This document shows, piece after piece, positions 39,607 through 49,546 of a stretch of 52,236 bases of DNA. The stretch's first letter is position 1; each line of letters opens with the position of its first letter. The notes under the pieces were generated by a model. That model was not told where the DNA came from. It was given only the letters and a program-made list of their open reading frames with translations, and did no database searches. Source of the stretch: Mycobacterium sp. PO1. GTDB taxonomy: Bacteria > Actinomycetota > Actinomycetes > Mycobacteriales > Mycobacteriaceae. The translations under genes and the position numbers were made by a program. Location: NCBI RefSeq assembly GCF_017312405.1, contig NZ_BLTG01000006.1, positions 1-52,236 on the forward strand, written 5' to 3'.

Positions 39607-42600
39607 CTAACGAAGATCGCTGAGGATAGAACGAGCCGAATCGATATGTCCCTCGAAGCCAAGCGATTCCGCCCTATCGAGGTAACATGGCGCAAGTTCG
39701 GCGACGGTCGACGTGTCGCCCTGGGCGCGAGCTGACAGTACCCGAATTCGCAGGAGCGCAATCTCCACCATGACCGAGTCATGTTCTTTCGCGAGATGAC
39801 TCAATCGGTCGACGGCCGCCCGAGCCTCGAGTAGATCGCCCTCGGCGCGACGATCCAGAAGTGTCTCAGCCAGAACAACGTCCGCCCACACACCATAGAA
39901 CGGGTAGCCTCGGTGCAACTCAACGGTGGCCTGACGCATGGCTCCGACAGCGGCATCACGATCACCGTGACGGGCGGTTTCGCGAGCGAGCCACATATCG
40001 GTGATCGGGATCAGGAAGAAGATGCCTCTACGCGACCACAACTCGCGTACCTCCGCCATCAACTCCAACCCTCGCAGTCGGTCGGCGTCGTCGTCCTGAC
40101 TCAGCAGAGCAACAGCGAGCGTGTAGCCCGCTAGTCCCAGCGCACGGTCGTTGCTGGCGCACCGAGCGATCCCTACCGCTTCTTCAGCTGCGGCGCGAAT
40201 GCCATGATCGGCTCGCAACACCCCATATTGCATCGCGAAACCGTAGGTCCACGCGATTGTTCCCGAAAGCGTCTCGGTGTTGCTGTGTCGGGCCATCTCC
40301 ACGGCGCCATGCAGGTCGTCGCGCCATCCCGGCAACCGCAGGCACCACTTCGCCGTGCCGCGCCACCCCAATGCGACCGCGAGGGGGGATCCAATGCCAT
40401 AACTGGCGCCTTTGGTCGGGTCCCCATCCGCCAAGTCGACGACGGCCTGAGACCAATGCACGATCTCGTCGAAACGCAGGACTCCGAGCCAGTTGCAGAA
40501 TGCTACTGACGCCAACGCCATCAGGGGTGTCGGATCGTCGATCGATGCAAGCAGAGCCATCTGCTCAGAGGACAACTGCGACGCCTCACGTACTCGTCCC
40601 GCGAACATCAGCGCGGTCGCCGGGCCGCTCATACCGATGGCCAGCGACACCTTGTCCCCGGTAGTGCGGCACAGCCGCCGCAGCTCGGCAAATCGGTCCT
40701 CGCTCTCGTGAGCTTCGCGCGCTTGCAGGTCGGTGGCACACAGCATTGTCCGCGGTCCGATCCGCATCGAGAGAACATCGGATTCGTCATCGCTCAACTG
40801 ATCGGCAAGCCGGCGTGCGCGCTCCCAACTGGCCCTTGCCGCAGCCAGGTCACGGTTGGTGAGCCAGGCGCCCGCGCGCATGTGCCAGTGATACGCGGCC
40901 GCGAAGTCGCCCGCATGCTCGACGTGCTCAGCGATCAATGCAGCGTGTTCGTCCGTCGCCCTGTCCGTACTCTGCTCGACTGCCACGGCTGCGAGTCGGT
41001 GCCACCCGGCGCGGTCAGACTTCAGCTGTGATTCGTAGGCAACGGCGCGGATGAGCGGATGCCGGAACACGTATTCTGCATCGTCCCCCGGCCCGACTCG
41101 GTCGATCAGTTCGGCATCGATCAGCTCGTCGAGCACAGGCTCGACATCCATTGCCGCGAGCAAGTCCGCACGAAAGCGGACTCCGAGGACGGCGGCGGCA
41201 CGCAGTGTCCGCTTCGCCGCCGGCAGCTGCCCGTCGATTCGTGCCTCGACAGCTGCCAGCACCGTGGCGGGAACGCTGATCTCGGTGACATTCTTGTCGC
41301 AGACATGGCGACCGCGGTTTCCGGACAGTACTCCGCGCTGCACGAGTTCTCGCACCATCTCCTCGGCGAAGAATGGATTACCCGCCGCGCGTTCAGTGAT
41401 CAGTCCCGTGAGGGCTCCGACGGACGGATCCGAACCGACCAGCTCGCGGACCATGGCTGCGATATCCGCATCATCCAGGGGAGCCAGAGTCAGCGTTTGG
41501 GCCCCGTTCACTCCCCTCAGCAGGCCGCGGTATTCCGGACGGTGGGTGATGAGCACCATCGATGCGGTGCTCGGAATGACGTCGAGAAACAGCGCCAGCA
41601 TCGACTCGCTGACCGTGTCGATCCAGTGCACATCCTCGATGATGTAGAGGGCCGGCTTCTCTCGCCGCAGCGATGCGTTGTTGATCAGACCGGTGATCCT
41701 GCGGCGACGGACTTCCGGGTCTATCTGCGGTACCGGAACTTCTGACTCAGCGATGCCGAGGAGGTCTTCGAGCAGGAGTAAATCGTTCGAGTCGGCATCG
41801 GGCATCACCGCACGTAACTGCAGACGCGCGGCCTCGGCTCCGAGGTCGGTCAGGCGCAGGGCAGACCGAAGCAGTCGCGTCACGGCGTGAAACGCAACGT
41901 CGCTGGTGTGCGATTCACAAAACGACCAACAGACTTCGATGCCGAGACTCTCGGCACGCGTTGCGAGTTCACGTGCTGTCCGGCTCTTGCCGATGCCGGG
42001 CGGGCCCGTCAACTGCACCACAGCGCCGCTTCGGCCGATCGCGCGGTTCAGCATTGCGCCGAGTACGGAAAGCTCGCGGGACCTACCGACCAGAGCTGCT
42101 TCCGTGCGACTCCACGCGCCCTGGCGTGGCGTCACTGCCAGCAGCTGCCATGCGCGCAAGGGTTTCGCGGCGCCTTTGATGTGCTTCCATTCCGGCTCGC
42201 CCAGCGTGACCGCTGGGCCGACCAGTCGCACGGTCGATTCCGAGAGCATCACTCCACCGGGCGGCGCCACCGACTCCATCCGTTGCGCCATACCCACATG
42301 CTCACCTGTAGCCCGGTAACCCAGCGATCCGGAGCCGATCTGCCCGGCGATCACCGGGCCGGAGTTCAGTCCGACGCGGACCTGTAGCCCCACACCGTCT
42401 CGGAGTTGGACTTTGTCCGCAATGTGTCCGATCTCCTTCTGGACCGCCAGAGCCGCCACACAGGCCCGCAGCGCGTGATCCTCCAACGCGATGGGCGCGC
42501 CGAAGATCGCCATCACGCCGTCTCCGTGGTGCTCCACGGTGCCGCCGTAGCGGCGTAGCACGTCAGCAGACCGCTCCACGACGTCGGTCATGACCTCACG

Positions 42601-42819
42601 GAGTCGCTCCATGTCGAGTGCTGCCGCGAGGTCCATGGACCGCACGACGTCCACGAACAACAAAGTCACCTGCTTGTACTCCGCGGATGCGTCGATCCCC
42701 GTCAGACGTGCGCCGCACTCGCCGCAGAACTTGTTCGTTGGTGCAGCATCTGCGCCGCAGGACACGCAGGTGATCTTGTCCGGGGTCGATCCGCCACCAG
42801 GACGTCCGCCGGTGATCAT
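39607..42819 (-). CDS. Zinc ribbon, class III cyclase-like, STAND ATPase and TPR protein
   Basis: A 1070-residue multidomain signalling protein. Order: zinc ribbon (Cys18, 21, 32, 35), class III nucleotide cyclase domain (about 48-228), STAND/AAA ATPase (Walker A GPPGIGKS 272-279; Walker B YIIEDVHW) and a long TPR-like helical C-terminus. The cyclase keeps both metal Asp (Asp57 in FVDVVRS, Asp100 in HHGDG) and the catalytic Arg180, but the transition-state Asn is Gly176 (EHVGMAQR), so activity is doubtful. It follows the LuxR-type gene by 9 bp on the same strand, so the two are probably one operon. No membrane segment. Ligand and output unknown. Confidence 0.88.
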   Translation of the reverse strand: MITGGRPGGGSTPDKITCVSCGADAAPTNKFCGECGARLTGIDASAEYKQVTLLFVDVVRSMDLAAALDMERLREVMTDVVERSADVLRRYGGTVEHHGDGVMAIFGAPIALEDHALRACVAALAVQKEIGHIADKVQLRDGVGLQVRVGLNSGPVIAGQIGSGSLGYRATGEHVGMAQRMESVAPPGGVMLSESTVRLVGPAVTLGEPEWKHIKGAAKPLRAWQLLAVTPRQGAWSRTEAALVGRSRELSVLGAMLNRAIGRSGAVVQLTGPPGIGKSRTARELATRAESLGIEVCWSFCESHTSDVAFHAVTRLLRSALRLTDLGAEAARLQLRAVMPDADSNDLLLLEDLLGIAESEVPVPQIDPEVRRRRITGLINNASLRREKPALYIIEDVHWIDTVSESMLALFLDVIPSTASMVLITHRPEYRGLLRGVNGAQTLTLAPLDDADIAAMVRELVGSDPSVGALTGLITERAAGNPFFAEEMVRELVQRGVLSGNRGRHVCDKNVTEISVPATVLAAVEARIDGQLPAAKRTLRAAAVLGVRFRADLLAAMDVEPVLDELIDAELIDRVGPGDDAEYVFRHPLIRAVAYESQLKSDRAGWHRLAAVAVEQSTDRATDEHAALIAEHVEHAGDFAAAYHWHMRAGAWLTNRDLAAARASWERARRLADQLSDDESDVLSMRIGPRTMLCATDLQAREAHESEDRFAELRRLCRTTGDKVSLAIGMSGPATALMFAGRVREASQLSSEQMALLASIDDPTPLMALASVAFCNWLGVLRFDEIVHWSQAVVDLADGDPTKGASYGIGSPLAVALGWRGTAKWCLRLPGWRDDLHGAVEMARHSNTETLSGTIAWTYGFAMQYGVLRADHGIRAAAEEAVGIARCASNDRALGLAGYTLAVALLSQDDDADRLRGLELMAEVRELWSRRGIFFLIPITDMWLARETARHGDRDAAVGAMRQATVELHRGYPFYGVWADVVLAETLLDRRAEGDLLEARAAVDRLSHLAKEHDSVMVEIALLRIRVLSARAQGDTSTVAELAPCYLDRAESLGFEGHIDSARSILSDLR

Positions 42820-42828
42820 CGAAACCGC

Positions 42829-45438
42829 CTACGCCCGCTGGTGGGGCAGTAGCGCGGCGAGTTCGTTCCGGCTTGTTGTCCCGGTCTTCGACATGGCCCG
42901 GTAGGTGTGGCTTTCGACCGTCCGGACCGAAAGGTGAAGACGCTCGGCGATACGTCGACTCGACATGCCCTGACCGATCAGTGTGGCGATCTCACGTTCG
43001 CGAACGGTCAGCGGCAGCGGTTCGAGAACGCCGAGCAACGCCGGAGTGGACGCACCGGTTCGCTCCGCGAGCTCCGATGCTCGCGTCGCGCAAGACAGAG
43101 CTGAGCCGCGCTTCCCGGCACGGCGAAACCCCAGCGAGGCGTACGCGGCCGTGTCCGCCGCTGCCACGAGGTCGCCCATGAGCTCGAACTCCCCGGACAG
43201 CTGCGCGAGAGCACCGACATCCATATCTCGCAACGCTTCAGCGAATCGCGCCACCAACTGCACGCGGGGCCCGTCCACGCGAGTTTCGAGTTCCTGCAGG
43301 CGGGATGCCGCTCCGCGGTAACCGAACTGGATCGCGGTCTGCAGGCACAAGACTTCAGCTGCGAACTGTCCTTTGGCGGAGGCTCGGCGTGCTGCTGACA
43401 GCAGCAAGTCGATTCCCTCGTTGACTGCGCCCTCTGCGGCCGCCACCCACGCGCGAGCGCGGCTCTGCTCGTGGTCGAGCTGCCGGAACGGTCGCGGCAT
43501 GTGTTCCAGGAGAGCCAGATCGGCGGTGGCCTCGGAGAGGCTGCCTCGTACGGCGAGCGCCTCGATTCGTGGGATCAGGTATCGATAACCCCAACCCAGA
43601 GAGTGCTTTGCGCACAGGAGTGTTACCGAGTCCTGCAGGAGCGCACATGCCGAGCGCAAGTCACCAGCGGCGATGGCAGCGCGCCCGGCTACGGCGGCCC
43701 CGAGCGGACGAGCGGTGCCAGTGAAGTCCGCGGCCTGCTGACGAATCCGCGTACCGACGTCGAGGGCTTCATTGACCCGCCCGGCCAGAACCAGTGCGCT
43801 GACGTGTGAGTCGGCGATGTTGAACATCATGTGCGGAGCATCGAAAGATCTCGTTGCGGTCACATAACCGCTCTCGGCGGCGCTGACAGCCTCAGTCGTC
43901 TGACCAGCTTCTGCGTAGACAGTCGCGAGCACCCAAGCCAGTTCGGCACCGACCACCGCAGGCATGTCGTCAACGGCAAGGCCGCTCGATGCGCGTAGCG
44001 CGGCTTCGGGCTCGTCCACGGCGAACCAGTACACCGCACGAAAGGTGTCGATGTACGCCCGATGCTGAGCCGAAACGTTTTCCGCAGCCTCGTCGATGAC
44101 CGCTTTGGCTGTGGCGGGATCCCCGCGACTCCAGAGCATGTTGCTGGAACGCAGGAAGCCCACGCGCGCGCGTCCATCACTCTGCAGAACGGATCGGTCG
44201 ATGCGGGCGAGCGCGGCCTCGGCCTCGTCGCCGCGACCGAGCCACGAAAGCGCATGCGCCCGCGTCAGTTCAGCCTCCAGACCGCCGCCGGATCGTACAG
44301 CTGCCTCCGAAAGGCGCTCGGCTAGAGCAAGATCTGCCAGCCAAACCGCACTCTGAGCTGCCTTGGTCAGCAGTTTTTCGTCGGGCGGTCGGTCAGATTC
44401 GAGACCCAGCGTCGCACGGCGCACCAGGATGTGTGCGTCGTCGTCGGCGCCTGACGCGTCGAGTTCGCCGGCGACGAGGCCGCGCAGTCGCCTCAATTTG
44501 GTCGCCGGTGCGCATCGTCTGCGTACCTCACCGTAGAGGGGGTGGGCCAACCGGACAGCCATGCCGCGGTCGGTTGACACCACCACAACCAGGCCACTGG
44601 TCTCGGCGTCTTCGATCGCACGTTGATCGGTGATCCGCGCAAGAACGGACAGCTCGATTGGTTCGCTGACAGAAAGGGTGTCGATGACATCGCTGACGGA
44701 GGCGGGGAGGGTGCCGATGCGGGATTGAATCAGTTCGACCAGGCTCGTCGGGACCACGGGCTCCTCGACCCATTGCCAGACCTCACCCCGGTGGCGCTTC
44801 ATGCGCCCATCGGCGATTTCCTGTTCGATGATGTGGCGCAAATACAAGGGGTTCCCGCGGGTCAGGTCCCAAAGCCGGCTTGCCGCGCCCTTGTCGATGT
44901 CGGCGCCCAGCGCAGTGGAGAGCAGGACGGATGTTTGTTCGGCAGACAGCGGCTCCAGCTCGAGGCGTTCGAACTGGCCCATTTTCCAGATCTCCCGCAC
45001 CGCCGCAGGGGTTGGCGCATCGTCCAACAGCGTGAGGACCAGCTTTGCGGCGTTGCGCTGCATGATCTGGTTCACGACGTATGCCGAGAGGTCGTCAAGA
45101 AGGTGCACGTCGTCGACGACAATGACAACCTCGGTGCTGGGCGGGGCGTGTGTCACCGCGTCGATTACACCGGTGAGCAGGTGAACCGAGTCCGGGACCT
45201 CAGCCGCGGTCCAAGAACTGAAGGCGCCGAGTGGAATAGCCCGGCCGGAGTGCGTACCCGTGATGAGCCTGGTTTGGCATCCGCGTGCTTGCGCGGCGGT
45301 CAGCGCCTCAAGGGCGAGCCGACTCTTGCCAACACCCGCTGACCCGGAGATCACGACGCCGGAAAACTCCGTCATCAGCGCGGCATCGACCCTTCGCAGC
45401 TCCTCCGAGCGGCAAATCAACGGCCACGACGGGCGCAC
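42829..45438 (-). CDS. LuxR-family regulator with STAND ATPase domain (LAL type)
   Basis: An 869-residue large ATP-binding LuxR-type regulator. It has Walker A SGSAGVGKSR near the N-terminus, Walker B VVIVVDDVHLL, a long helical sensor middle, and a C-terminal LuxR helix-turn-helix LTVREREIATLIGQGMSSRR with VRTVESH. Start chosen at GTG 45438 (RPSWPLICRSEELRRVDAAL), where family similarity begins; the frame is open 45 codons further, but that part looks non-coding. A -10-like TACACT six bases before the GTG suggests a leaderless mRNA. It heads a two-gene unit with the cyclase-like ATPase. Target genes unknown; the neighbouring PE-PPE hydrolase and CAP gene are candidates by position only. Confidence 0.87.
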   Translation of the reverse strand: MRPSWPLICRSEELRRVDAALMTEFSGVVISGSAGVGKSRLALEALTAAQARGCQTRLITGTHSGRAIPLGAFSSWTAAEVPDSVHLLTGVIDAVTHAPPSTEVVIVVDDVHLLDDLSAYVVNQIMQRNAAKLVLTLLDDAPTPAAVREIWKMGQFERLELEPLSAEQTSVLLSTALGADIDKGAASRLWDLTRGNPLYLRHIIEQEIADGRMKRHRGEVWQWVEEPVVPTSLVELIQSRIGTLPASVSDVIDTLSVSEPIELSVLARITDQRAIEDAETSGLVVVVSTDRGMAVRLAHPLYGEVRRRCAPATKLRRLRGLVAGELDASGADDDAHILVRRATLGLESDRPPDEKLLTKAAQSAVWLADLALAERLSEAAVRSGGGLEAELTRAHALSWLGRGDEAEAALARIDRSVLQSDGRARVGFLRSSNMLWSRGDPATAKAVIDEAAENVSAQHRAYIDTFRAVYWFAVDEPEAALRASSGLAVDDMPAVVGAELAWVLATVYAEAGQTTEAVSAAESGYVTATRSFDAPHMMFNIADSHVSALVLAGRVNEALDVGTRIRQQAADFTGTARPLGAAVAGRAAIAAGDLRSACALLQDSVTLLCAKHSLGWGYRYLIPRIEALAVRGSLSEATADLALLEHMPRPFRQLDHEQSRARAWVAAAEGAVNEGIDLLLSAARRASAKGQFAAEVLCLQTAIQFGYRGAASRLQELETRVDGPRVQLVARFAEALRDMDVGALAQLSGEFELMGDLVAAADTAAYASLGFRRAGKRGSALSCATRASELAERTGASTPALLGVLEPLPLTVREREIATLIGQGMSSRRIAERLHLSVRTVESHTYRAMSKTGTTSRNELAALLPHQRA

Positions 45439-45444
45439 GGTTGA

Positions 45445-45450
45445 AGTGTA
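45445..45450 (-). promoter_or_regulatory. Predicted -10 hexamer of the LuxR-type gene
   Basis: On the minus strand TACACT fits TANNNT and is followed by TCAACC and then the GTG. Transcription from the usual distance would begin at the start codon itself, giving a leaderless mRNA, common in mycobacteria. Confidence 0.45.
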
Positions 45451-45703
45451 AAGGCGAATTCGGGGACGCGACTGCAGAACTTCAGGCTGAAACAGACGAC
45501 ATTGTCGGTCGGCAAGACGGCACCGAGTGCTCTCGCACATCGGCGGCCACAACGAAGCTCGACAGCGTTGCATCCGGGGCGCGGCGGTATGTACACCGCC
45601 GGCCTAAATCTGTGCACCACCAGGGCCCGCGGGGAAGAACTCAGCGACGCTGCTCGGAGAGGCTCGGGAGCAATCGTCCGGCTGGCCCGTCTGTGCCAGG
45701 GTT

Positions 45704-46192
45704 CTAACCGGGCTGGCCGTAGACCGCGACGACGACGGTGCGGTCCAGGCTGTTCTCCGACCACACCCCGATCTGGGTGTTGGCGCAGTTCGACATGATC
45801 GCCATGTAGTCGGGCCGGTAGTACCACTGGTTGAGGATCTCGATCCCACTGATCGCCAGCGCCGGGTTGATCGCCACCGTCTCGGCGACCGTGCCGACGA
45901 AGCCCGCGTTGCGGGCACGGTCCTGCGGCGTGGAGCCGTCGGAACCGATGTCGCCGTTGAGGGCCCGGTTGTTGAGGACATCCCTGGTGTGCCACTCCGC
46001 GGCCAGCTGCAGCTGCGGATTGATCTGGATGTCGGTCTCGCAGTCGTTGTGCTGCTGAATCGTGTAGACGTTGACCACGACGCTCTCGTTGAGGCGCCGG
46101 TTGTCGGCCTGGGCGGCGGGCGCCACGACGGCGGGAACGGCGACGGCGCACGCGAACGCCGCCGCGGCAGGCAATACCACGCGACCGGTCAC
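45704..46192 (-). CDS. Secreted CAP/SCP-domain protein
   Basis: A 162-residue protein with a clear signal peptide (hydrophobic LPAAAAFACAVAVPAVVAP, cleavage near AQA-DN) and a small CAP (cysteine-rich secretory/SCP) domain: LAAEWHTRDVL, VAETVAINPA, WYYRPDYMAIM and IGVWSENSLDRTVVVAVYG. The usual CAP His pair appears only in part (EWHT). GTG start at 46192, 10 bp after the amidase stop, with a -10-like TAATGT seven bases upstream, so it may be leaderless; an ATG at 46240 in the same frame would overlap the amidase. Extracellular; function not known. Two Cys could form a disulfide. Confidence 0.85.
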   Translation of the reverse strand: MTGRVVLPAAAAFACAVAVPAVVAPAAQADNRRLNESVVVNVYTIQQHNDCETDIQINPQLQLAAEWHTRDVLNNRALNGDIGSDGSTPQDRARNAGFVGTVAETVAINPALAISGIEILNQWYYRPDYMAIMSNCANTQIGVWSENSLDRTVVVAVYGQPG

Positions 46193-46202
46193 GGTCGGGA
46201 CA

Positions 46203-47726
46203 TTACGCGACGACGCCCGCCACCGAGTCGGGAGCGGCAAGATTCGTGGTGTCCGGGGCCGGCTCCGGCGGGGCGATCCGGGTGTCCCACCAGTTCCGCG
46301 GTTGGTGGGTCGCCCAGCCGTTGAGCGCTTCCAGCGCCGCCGCCAGCGACACCAGCAGCGGCTCGCTGTTGGCCGGCCCCATCAGCTGCACACCGATGGG
46401 CAGACCGTCGGAGGTGAACCCGGCGGGCACGCTGATCGACGGCCAACCCAGCAGGTTCCACGGCCACGTCGCCGGGCAGGCCCGGATCATCGCGCGGTCG
46501 GTGGCCAGGCCGGAGAGCCCGTCGAAGCTGTGCACCTGCGGGGGCGGCAGCGCGGTCGTCGGCGCGATCACGACGTCGGCCAGGTTGAAGATCCAGCCGA
46601 CCCGACGCTGCGTGGCCGCCTCGTTGGCGCGGGCCTTGCGCAGGATGTGCTCGGAGAGCAACCGGCCGACCCTGGCGTTGGCGCGGGTGCGTTCATCCAG
46701 TTCGACGCGGTGTCCCAGCCGATCGATCCACTGGGGGATGCCGGACGTCGACCGGGCCAGGAAATTCCATGACATGCGCAGGTCGTAGTCGGGGTCGGCG
46801 GAGGTCACGGTGTGCCCGAGCTGTTCGAGCTGGCCGGCGACGTTGTCGAGGGCTTCACGGATCTCGGGGTGCAGGCGGGGACGGAACACCGCGTAGGCGA
46901 ACTTGGTCGAGATGGCCACCCGCAACGGTCCGGGCGCCTGGGACACGAAATCGGACACGGTCACCGGCGGCGGGGTGTGCAGGTCGCCGGGCGCGTTGCC
47001 GGCGACGGCGTCGAGCACCAGGGCGGCGTCGGCCACCGTGCGAGCCAGCACTCCGTTGACGGTGATGCCGTTGAACGCCTCGGGCAGCGGCCAGGTCGAG
47101 ATGCGCCCGCGCTGCGGCTTGATGCCGACCAGATGCGTCCAGGCGGCCGGAATGCGCACGCTGCCGGCGCCGTCGGAGCCGATCGCCGCGGCGACCAGGC
47201 CCGCGGCCACCGCGGCGGCGCTACCGCCCGACGAGCCGCCCGGGGTGTGCTCGCGCGACCACGGGTTGCGGGTGTGCCCGAACGCCGGCCCGCTGGTGAA
47301 CGGCCACTGGCCGAGCTCACAGGTGTTGGTCTTGCCGACGATCACCGCTCCCGCGGTGCGCAGCCGACGCACCATCTCGGCGTCGGTGTCGGCGGGGTGG
47401 ACGGTGCCCTGCGCCCCGAAGCGGGTGGGCACGCCCGCGACGTCGACGTCGTCCTTGACCGCGATCGGGACGCCCAGCAGGGGACGATCAGCGGTGTCAC
47501 GGCCCGACGCGCGCAGCCGGTCGGCAGCCGCGGCGTCCGCGAGTGCCTGGTCGGTGAGCACCACCCGGAACGCGTTGAGGGTGGACTGGCTGGCCTGGAT
47601 TGCCTCCAGCGACCTGCGGACCAGGTCGACGGACGTCACGGTGCCGTTGGCGAGCTGGTAGAGCTGCTCGCCGAGGGTGGGAAAGCGGTCCCCGGGCCGG
47701 TCTCGAGGGGGAGGAACGTCAGGCAT
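46203..47726 (-). CDS. amiA2: Amidase signature family enzyme AmiA2
   Basis: A 507-residue amidase. The Ser-cisSer-Lys triad is visible: Lys in PIAVKDDVD, the cis-Ser in TPGGSSGGSAAA and the nucleophile in SDGAGSVRIPAA. Such enzymes hydrolyse carboxylic amides in the cytoplasm; the substrate is unknown. Sequence and place, divergent from recO and near era, match Rv2363 (amiA2) of M. tuberculosis. ATG at 47726; a GTG directly before it (47729) is possible. No membrane segment. Confidence 0.93.
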   Translation of the reverse strand: MPDVPPPRDRPGDRFPTLGEQLYQLANGTVTSVDLVRRSLEAIQASQSTLNAFRVVLTDQALADAAAADRLRASGRDTADRPLLGVPIAVKDDVDVAGVPTRFGAQGTVHPADTDAEMVRRLRTAGAVIVGKTNTCELGQWPFTSGPAFGHTRNPWSREHTPGGSSGGSAAAVAAGLVAAAIGSDGAGSVRIPAAWTHLVGIKPQRGRISTWPLPEAFNGITVNGVLARTVADAALVLDAVAGNAPGDLHTPPPVTVSDFVSQAPGPLRVAISTKFAYAVFRPRLHPEIREALDNVAGQLEQLGHTVTSADPDYDLRMSWNFLARSTSGIPQWIDRLGHRVELDERTRANARVGRLLSEHILRKARANEAATQRRVGWIFNLADVVIAPTTALPPPQVHSFDGLSGLATDRAMIRACPATWPWNLLGWPSISVPAGFTSDGLPIGVQLMGPANSEPLLVSLAAALEALNGWATHQPRNWWDTRIAPPEPAPDTTNLAAPDSVAGVVA

Positions 47727-47789
47727 CACCTACGAGGGTATCGGCGCTGCGAAGCACATTTCGTCCCCCGGCAGTGGGAGACTGGGCCG

Positions 47790-48626
47790 ATGCGTCTGTA
47801 CCGGGACCGGGCGGTGGTGTTACGCCAGCACAAGCTCGGCGAAGCCGACCGCATCGTGACCCTGCTCACGCGTGACCACGGGCTGGTGCGGGCCGTCGCC
47901 AAGGGGGTGCGGCGTACCCGCAGCAAGTTCGGCGCGCGGCTGGAACCTTTCGCGCACATCGACGTTCAGCTGCATCCGGGCCGCAACCTGGACATCGTCA
48001 CCCAGGTGGCCGCCATCGACGCGTTCGCCTCCGACATCGTCAGCGATTACGGCCGCTACACCTGTGCGTGCGCGATGCTGGAGACCGCCGAGCGGCTCGC
48101 CGGTGAGGAGCGGGCCCCGGCGCCCGCGTTGCACAGACTCACCGTCGCCGCGTTGCGGGCGGTGGCCGACGGCAGCCGCCCGCGCGAGCTGCTGCTCGAC
48201 GCCTACCTGCTGCGGGCGATGGGAATCGCCGGATGGGCGCCGGCATTGACCGACTGCGCCCGCTGTGCCGCACCGGGGCCGCACCGCGCCTTCCACGTGG
48301 CGGCCGGCGGCAGTGTGTGCGTGCACTGCCGGCCCTCCGGGTCCGCCACCCCACCCCAGGCGGTGCTGGACCTGATGGCCGCGCTCTACGAGGGTGACTG
48401 GGAGCACGCGCAGACGTCGTCGGGGTCGCATCGCAGCCAGGCCAGCGGTCTGGTGGCGGCGCACCTGCAGTGGCACCTGGAACGGCAACTGCGGACGCTA
48501 CCCCTCGTCGAGCGGGTGGATCGGAGCGCCGTGGCGGGCATCAGGCAGGATGTGGCGCATGGCAACGGAACGCGCCGGGCGGCGGAAGGGTCAGACCAGC
48601 TACCCTCAGCTGCCCCCGGCGCCTGA
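47790..48626 (+). CDS. recO: DNA repair protein RecO
   Basis: A 278-residue RecO, which binds single-stranded DNA and loads RecA with RecR in gap repair. The N-terminal OB fold starts [36 protein letters not shown] follows. A zinc site is present in the middle: CARC and CVHC. ATG at 47790; the frame is open far upstream but antisense to amiA2. Its 3' end overlaps uppS by 68 bp in another frame, so the two are translated in a coupled way. Confidence 0.96.
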   Translation: MRLYRDRAVVLRQHKLGEADRIVTLLTRDHGLVRAVAKGVRRTRSKFGARLEPFAHIDVQLHPGRNLDIVTQVAAIDAFASDIVSDYGRYTCACAMLETAERLAGEERAPAPALHRLTVAALRAVADGSRPRELLLDAYLLRAMGIAGWAPALTDCARCAAPGPHRAFHVAAGGSVCVHCRPSGSATPPQAVLDLMAALYEGDWEHAQTSSGSHRSQASGLVAAHLQWHLERQLRTLPLVERVDRSAVAGIRQDVAHGNGTRRAAEGSDQLPSAAPGA

Positions 48627-49458
48627 CGATTATCCGATGTTCCCGGACACCTCGACGTGGCCGGTGGTGTTTCCGGATCTGCCACCCAACACCAACGGCA
48701 GATTCTCGCGTCCGCCCCAGCACACGTCCAAGGCCGCCGCGCCGCAGATCCCGGCCGGCCAGGTGCCCAACCACGTCGCGGTGGTGATGGACGGCAACGG
48801 GCGGTGGGCCACCCAGCGCGGCCTGCACCGCACCGAAGGCCACAAGATGGGTGAGGCGGTGCTCATCGACATCACCTGCGGGGCCATCGAGATCGGTATC
48901 AAACACCTGACGGTGTACGCGTTCTCCACCGAGAACTGGAAGCGCAGCACCGAGGAGGTGCGCTTCCTGATGGGCTTCAACCGGGAGGTGGTGCGTCGGC
49001 GTCGGGAGAACCTGAACGCGATGGGCGTGAACATGCGCTGGGTGGGTTCGCGCCCTCGGATGTGGCGCAGCGTCATCAAGGAGTTCGACATCGCCGAGGA
49101 GATGACCATCGGCAACGACGTCATCACGATCAACTACTGCGTCAACTATGGCGGGCGCACCGAGATCGTCGAGGCGACCCGTGCGCTGGCGCAGGAGGCG
49201 GTCGACGGCAAAGTCAAGCCGAGCCGGATCAGCGAAGCCATGTTCGCCAAGCATCTGCACCGATCCGACATTCCCGACGTGGATCTGTTCATCCGGACCT
49301 CGGGGGAGCAGCGGGCCAGCAACTTCCTGCTGTGGCAGGCGGCCTACGCCGAGTACGTCTTCCAGGACAAGCTGTGGCCCGACTACGACCGCCGCGACCT
49401 GTGGGCGGCCTGCGAGGAATACGTCAACCGCAACCGCCGCTTCGGCAGGGCCGAATGA
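48559..49458 (+). CDS. uppS: Decaprenyl diphosphate synthase UppS
   Basis: A 299-residue cis-prenyltransferase that makes the decaprenyl diphosphate carrier for peptidoglycan and arabinogalactan. The catalytic motif VMDGNGRWA, then FSTENWKRS and [11 protein letters not shown] (isoprenyl diphosphate binding), are complete. The N-terminal Pro-rich extension [20 protein letters not shown] is a mycobacterial feature, and fixes the ATG at 48559, which lies 68 bp inside recO. The stop (TGA 49456-49458) lies in the first copy of a 26-bp tandem repeat, so the last residues (GRAE) are repeat-encoded. Confidence 0.97.
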   Translation: MATERAGRRKGQTSYPQLPPAPDDYPMFPDTSTWPVVFPDLPPNTNGRFSRPPQHTSKAAAPQIPAGQVPNHVAVVMDGNGRWATQRGLHRTEGHKMGEAVLIDITCGAIEIGIKHLTVYAFSTENWKRSTEEVRFLMGFNREVVRRRRENLNAMGVNMRWVGSRPRMWRSVIKEFDIAEEMTIGNDVITINYCVNYGGRTEIVEATRALAQEAVDGKVKPSRISEAMFAKHLHRSDIPDVDLFIRTSGEQRASNFLLWQAAYAEYVFQDKLWPDYDRRDLWAACEEYVNRNRRFGRAE

Positions 49459-49546
49459 TGTGCCTGAGCGGCAGAGCCGAATGATGTGCCTGAGCGGCAG
49501 GGCCGAATGATGTGCCTGAGCGGCAGGGCCGAATGATGTGCCTGAG
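49443..49546. repeat. 26-bp tandem repeat (4 copies) forming an ATGA mini-ORF relay
   Basis: Four head-to-tail copies of 26 bp (49443-49468, 49469-49494, 49495-49520, 49521-49546), identical but for one G-to-A at 49475. The first copy covers the end and stop codon of uppS. Each unit has GAATGATG, so every stop TGA overlaps a new ATG (ATGA). This gives tiny ORFs at 49455-49484, 49481-49510 and 49507-49536, each MMCLSGRAE, and 49533-49559 (MMCLSRRA), whose TGA directly abuts the ATG of the next gene. AGGG stands 4 nt before the ATG in three of the four copies. It looks like a minisatellite; translation of the peptides is not shown. Confidence 0.9.

Noticed and set aside
45583..45600. A hairpin GGCGGT-ATGTAC-ACCGCC downstream of the CAP gene.
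   Set aside because: The stem is short, there is no T run and it lies about 100 bp past the stop; too weak to call a terminator.
49443..49546. The repeated block after uppS as a CRISPR array.
   Set aside because: The copies are contiguous without spacers and cover the end of a coding gene; it is a tandem repeat.
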